From an uncultured Lachnospiraceae bacterium (GTDB lineage: Bacteria > Bacillota_A > Clostridia > Lachnospirales > Lachnospiraceae), in contig CAMWWS010000020.1 in the NCBI GenBank assembly GCA_947178085.1, forward strand, positions 1 to 15,474: a DNA stretch of 15,474 bases, written 5' to 3'. The position numbers and the translations under genes were made by a program. The notes under the pieces were generated by a model. It was given only the letters and a program-made list of their open reading frames with translations. It was not told the DNA's origin and did not search any database. Positions 12,414-15,474 of the stretch are shown in pieces. Every line of letters starts with the position of its first letter. The stretch's first letter is position 1.

Positions 12414-14711
12414 TCACTCCACTCTGTTATAATTGATAAGACAGCCCTTCATAATAATACTGCGCTCTTCGTCTGTCAATTCTCCTAACTTCAATTCAAA
12501 CGGCTGCATGGAGTCATTTTCCACAGATACCGTATATGCGGTAATAGTCTCCCACTTCTCCTCTACCGCTTTCCTGACATCATGAATGAAAAGATAATCC
12601 AGATTTTTAAACGGAAGCTCACCTTCTTTAATAATGAACGGAAGCATACCCCAGTTAATCAAATTGGAACGGTATCTCTTCGTCGCATACTCATTGGCAA
12701 TATTAGCCCAGCCGCCAAGCACTTTCTGGCAGCTCGCCGCCTGTTCCCTGGCGGAGCCGTCACCCGGTTTTACCGCAAAAATCGTAGAGCCGAATCCTGT
12801 ATTCTCATGAGATGCAGCCGCAAAGCTTTTCTTAACCACTCCCATTACCGGTTTTACATCCGGATGCACCTTACATGGATGCTCACCTGCCATTCTTGCT
12901 TTTTCCGCTTTCTGAATATCTTTGGCACGGCCTACATATTCAGGATCTTTTCTTGACAATGTAAACTCTGCAAGTCCCAACGGATTGGAGCGGTAGGAAG
13001 ACGTTTCGCCGGAAGGAATCAGTTCATCAGTAGTCGTAACCGGATCATGTATTTCCGAAACAACACGAAGCACCAGATTTTCCGGTAAGGCACCCATAGC
13101 AGGCCAATCCTTGATATTCGGACCAAACTGAATTTCAACGCTTTCATCAGCCACTCCGTGCGAATCAAAAACACGGTTCGCATAAATATTGGCGTCAAAA
13201 TGATACTTATATTTTCCGATTTCACCATCAAATTCTGTCGCCGGTGTAAGCACTCCCTTATTTGCCGCTGTGGCTGCTATGGAACGGGCATCCATCAACG
13301 CTACGGAAGAAATCTGACCGCTTTGCAGTTTAGAGCCTTCCCTGTTCGGGAAGTTTCTTGTAGAATGACGGATACTGAAAGCATTGTTTGCCGGAGTATC
13401 TCCCGCACCAAAGCATGGTCCGCAGAATGCTGTCTTCATGACTGCACCTGTCTCCAAAATTGTGGCTGCACAACCGTTCTTGATAAGTTCCATATAAACA
13501 GGCATGGATGCAGGGTATACACTCAAGGTAAATCCGTCCGAACCAATATATGAACCTTTAAGTATATCAGCTGCAGCACAGATATTCTCGAATCCGCCGC
13601 CTGCACAGCCGGCAATTATTCCCTGATCTACCATGAACTTACCGTTCACTACCTTATCCTGTAATGAATATGGCACTGCGCCGTCTAAGCTTACTTTTGC
13701 TCTTTCTTCCACATCATGAAGAATGTCCGAAAGATTACTGTTTACTTCTTCTATTGTATATGCATTGCTCGGATGGAACGGCATTGCAATCATAGGTCTG
13801 ATCGCCGAAAGATCAACTTCAATCATTCCGTCATAATATGTAACCTCACCCGGATTTAACTCCTTATATTCTTCACTTCTTCCGTGGATGTCATAAAATT
13901 CCCTAATCTGGTCATCCGTTGTCCAGATAGAAGAAAGACAGGTCGTCTCCGTTGTCATGACATCAATGCCGATACGGAAATCCGCACTTAATTTCTTTAC
14001 GCCGGGACCCACGAATTCCATAACCTTATTCTTAACATATCCGTTGGCAAATACCGCTCCGATAATCGCAAGCGCTACATCCTGAGGACCTACGCCCTTT
14101 ATAGGTTCACCTTTTAAGTAAACTCCAACAACACCCGGCATATTTATATCATAGGTCTGCGAAAGGAGCTGCTTAACAAGCTCCGGACCTCCCTCGCCCA
14201 TAGCCATCGTACCAAGCGCTCCATATCTGGTATGGGAATCGGAACCAAGAATCATCTTACCGCCACCTGCAAGCATTTCTCTTGCAAACTGATGAATGAC
14301 CGCCTGATGAGGCGGTACATACACCCCGCCGTATTTTTTAGCACATGTAAGTCCAAACATATGGTCATCTTCATTAATCGTACCCCCCACTGCACACAGC
14401 GAATTGTGGCAGTTTGTCAGAACGTACGGAATAGGAAATTTAGTCAGTCCCGAAGCCCTTGCTGTCTGAATGATTCCGACAAAGGTAATATCATGCGAAG
14501 TCAGTTTATCAAACTTGATTTTCAGCTTCTCCATATTTCCTGAAGTATTGTGCGCCTTCAAAATCCCATACGAAATCGTGTTTTGTGCCGCTTCGTGTTT
14601 AGTAATATCTTTTCCTGTTCTGCCCTTTACTTGAGCTGCTGCATCTCCACCATCCGGTATGATTTCCGTACCGTTTACAAGGTATGCCCCACTCTCCCAT
14701 AACTTAACCAT
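12414..14711 (-). CDS. Aconitase-superfamily hydratase (YbhJ type)
   Basis: The 765-residue cytosolic protein is an aconitase-superfamily dehydratase. It shows [21 protein letters not shown] (155-175), Fe-S ligands Cys369 (IIAGCAGGG, in place of the usual GSCTN), Cys430 and Cys433 ([15 protein letters not shown]), NFPNREGS (453-460) and, in the C-terminal swivel domain, [14 protein letters not shown] (648-661). The 4Fe-4S ligand set is complete. The sequence departs from AcnA, AcnB and LeuC; length and motifs recall E. coli YbhJ, whose substrate is not known to me. No citrate synthase or isocitrate dehydrogenase gene is nearby, so a TCA role is not supported by context. The ATG at 14709-14711 has AAAGGAGA upstream. 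It lies 45 bp after the GtrA gene, with no clear promoter between. Confidence 0.88.
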   Translation of the reverse strand: MVKLWESGAYLVNGTEIIPDGGDAAAQVKGRTGKDITKHEAAQNTISYGILKAHNTSGNMEKLKIKFDKLTSHDITFVGIIQTARASGLTKFPIPYVLTNCHNSLCAVGGTINEDDHMFGLTCAKKYGGVYVPPHQAVIHQFAREMLAGGGKMILGSDSHTRYGALGTMAMGEGGPELVKQLLSQTYDINMPGVVGVYLKGEPIKGVGPQDVALAIIGAVFANGYVKNKVMEFVGPGVKKLSADFRIGIDVMTTETTCLSSIWTTDDQIREFYDIHGRSEEYKELNPGEVTYYDGMIEVDLSAIRPMIAMPFHPSNAYTIEEVNSNLSDILHDVEERAKVSLDGAVPYSLQDKVVNGKFMVDQGIIAGCAGGGFENICAAADILKGSYIGSDGFTLSVYPASMPVYMELIKNGCAATILETGAVMKTAFCGPCFGAGDTPANNAFSIRHSTRNFPNREGSKLQSGQISSVALMDARSIAATAANKGVLTPATEFDGEIGKYKYHFDANIYANRVFDSHGVADESVEIQFGPNIKDWPAMGALPENLVLRVVSEIHDPVTTTDELIPSGETSSYRSNPLGLAEFTLSRKDPEYVGRAKDIQKAEKARMAGEHPCKVHPDVKPVMGVVKKSFAAASHENTGFGSTIFAVKPGDGSAREQAASCQKVLGGWANIANEYATKRYRSNLINWGMLPFIIKEGELPFKNLDYLFIHDVRKAVEEKWETITAYTVSVENDSMQPFELKLGELTDEERSIIMKGCLINYNRVE

Positions 14712-14756
14712 AATACTAATTCTCCTTTCTTGGTCTGCAAATTTCTGCTTAAATTC

Positions 14757-15191
14757 CTACTTGCTCTGTGACTCCTTAAAAATCCAAATCTTACTTAAAA
14801 TATAATTTGCTATGATAACGACAGCCTGTGCTACAAGTTTAGCAATATTTGAATTAATGCGTGCAAGGTCTACCATAAGATACATTAATAAAAGCTCCAA
14901 TAACTCTGTCGCTATACGCGCGCCGATAAATGAGCAATGCTCCTTAAAAATATTTGACTTACCTGTATTTTTACTTTTAAATACAAATGTACGGTTTGTC
15001 CAGTATGCAAAAAAAACTGTCAATAGCCATGAGAGCGCTGTCGCGACCATATAATCTATGTGCATCCACGTTTCAAAAACATAGAACAGGCAATAATTCA
15101 GCACAAACGCCAGAAATCCGAAAATAAGATAATTTATACCTTCTTCATGTTCTTTATACATATCCCACGCATATTTAAATAATTTTTTCAT
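14757..15191 (-). CDS. GtrA-family membrane protein
   Basis: The 144-residue protein has four hydrophobic segments (about 19-40, 46-66, 84-108 and 114-136). It has the GtrA pattern NYLIFGFLAFVLNYCLFYVF, then WLLTVFFAYWTNRTFVFKS, ending NYILSKIWIFKES. GtrA proteins are thought to help move lipid-linked sugars across the membrane for surface glycan decoration. The ATG at 15189-15191 has AAAGGCGAG upstream. It is 36 bp after the ABC ATPase stop and probably co-transcribed. A flippase-like role is inference from family. No glycosyltransferase gene is visible here. Confidence 0.88.
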   Translation of the reverse strand: MKKLFKYAWDMYKEHEEGINYLIFGFLAFVLNYCLFYVFETWMHIDYMVATALSWLLTVFFAYWTNRTFVFKSKNTGKSNIFKEHCSFIGARIATELLELLLMYLMVDLARINSNIAKLVAQAVVIIANYILSKIWIFKESQSK

Positions 15192-15227
15192 TCAATTACT
15201 CGCCTTTCTATTCTTAAGACTTTCTGT

Positions 15228-15474
15228 TTACCTCTCCTGTACCACTTTTCCGTTTTCTACACGATAAACTATATCGCACTTCTCTATAGTCTGTAACCTA
15301 TGGGCAATAATAATCAATGTCTTACGCCCATGCAGCCGGTTGATGGATTCCATAATCGCAGCTTCCGTATCATTATCCAACGCCGAAGTCGCCTCATCCA
15401 GAATCAATACCTCCGGGTCTTCAAACAATGCCCTTGCAATACTGATACGCTGCCGCTGTCCGCCGGAAATACGG
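15228..15474 (-). CDS. ABC transporter, C-terminal end of ATP-binding domain (cut by right edge)
   Basis: Only the last 81 codons are in the window; the frame is open to the right edge. It starts in the signature motif, [16 protein letters not shown], then has Walker [12 protein letters not shown] and the H-loop [10 protein letters not shown], and ends [15 protein letters not shown]. The ATSALD and AHRLQT pattern is typical of exporters whose permease and ATPase are fused, but the upstream part is missing. The substrate is unknown. It precedes gtrA by 36 bp. Confidence 0.92.
   Translation of the reverse strand, partial: RISGGQRQRISIARALFEDPEVLILDEATSALDNDTEAAIMESINRLHGRKTLIIIAHRLQTIEKCDIVYRVENGKVVQER

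Noticed and set aside
12200..12436. 78-residue plus-strand frame in the gap between hydratase and Ca-loop gene
   Set aside because: No ribosome site, low-complexity end, and it covers the terminator hairpin and promoter that explain this sequence.

Overview
The window looks like a chromosomal segment of an endospore-forming, Gram-positive Clostridia bacterium, most likely Lachnospiraceae. The evidence is a two-subunit, NAD-linked class 1B dihydroorotate dehydrogenase (pyrK/pyrD), adjacent spoIID and spoIIQ homologues, AT-rich intergenic DNA with A-rich Shine-Dalgarno sites, lipoproteins with short lipoboxes, and many hairpin terminators. No rRNA, tRNA, CRISPR array, integrase or transposase was seen. 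Almost all genes are on the minus strand; only plsC (5283-6020) is on the plus strand. The two end genes are cut by the window edges.

Layout from low to high coordinate: (a) 1-1440 holds an XRE-type regulator followed by a sigma-70 family factor cut by the left edge, with a candidate promoter and palindromic sites. (b) 1440-4732 is a pyrimidine operon, transcribed pyrC -> pyrK -> pyrD, with a good vegetative promoter at 4704-4732 and a hairpin terminator at 1440-1481. A long inverted repeat sits between pyrC and pyrK. (c) 4729-6020 has a PrcB-like lipoprotein gene divergent from plsC (1-acylglycerol-3-phosphate acyltransferase). (d) 6049-7608 encodes a divergent family-9 glycoside hydrolase lipoprotein whose DAGD motif is altered. 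(e) 7653-12371 is a probable operon, transcribed right to left: a leaderless EF-hand-like protein, spoIID, a spoIIQ-like degenerate M23 protein, and an amidohydrolase, ending at a strong hairpin (7653-7684). (f) 12414-15474 holds an aconitase-superfamily hydratase (YbhJ type), a GtrA-family membrane protein and the end of an ABC transporter ATPase.

The pyr genes carry out two consecutive steps of UMP synthesis. The spoIID/spoIIQ pair matches the engulfment machinery of the mother cell and forespore. The most unusual stretch is 12188-12371. Here a close match to the flagellar sigma-D (sigma-28) promoter is followed by about 150 nt of foldable leader, an intrinsic-terminator hairpin, and a TTG-start gene for an undescribed leaderless Ca-loop protein leading into the sporulation genes. 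The spoIID and spoIIQ products also look changed at residues that are catalytic in their families. All family assignments come from reading motifs by eye; no searches were run.
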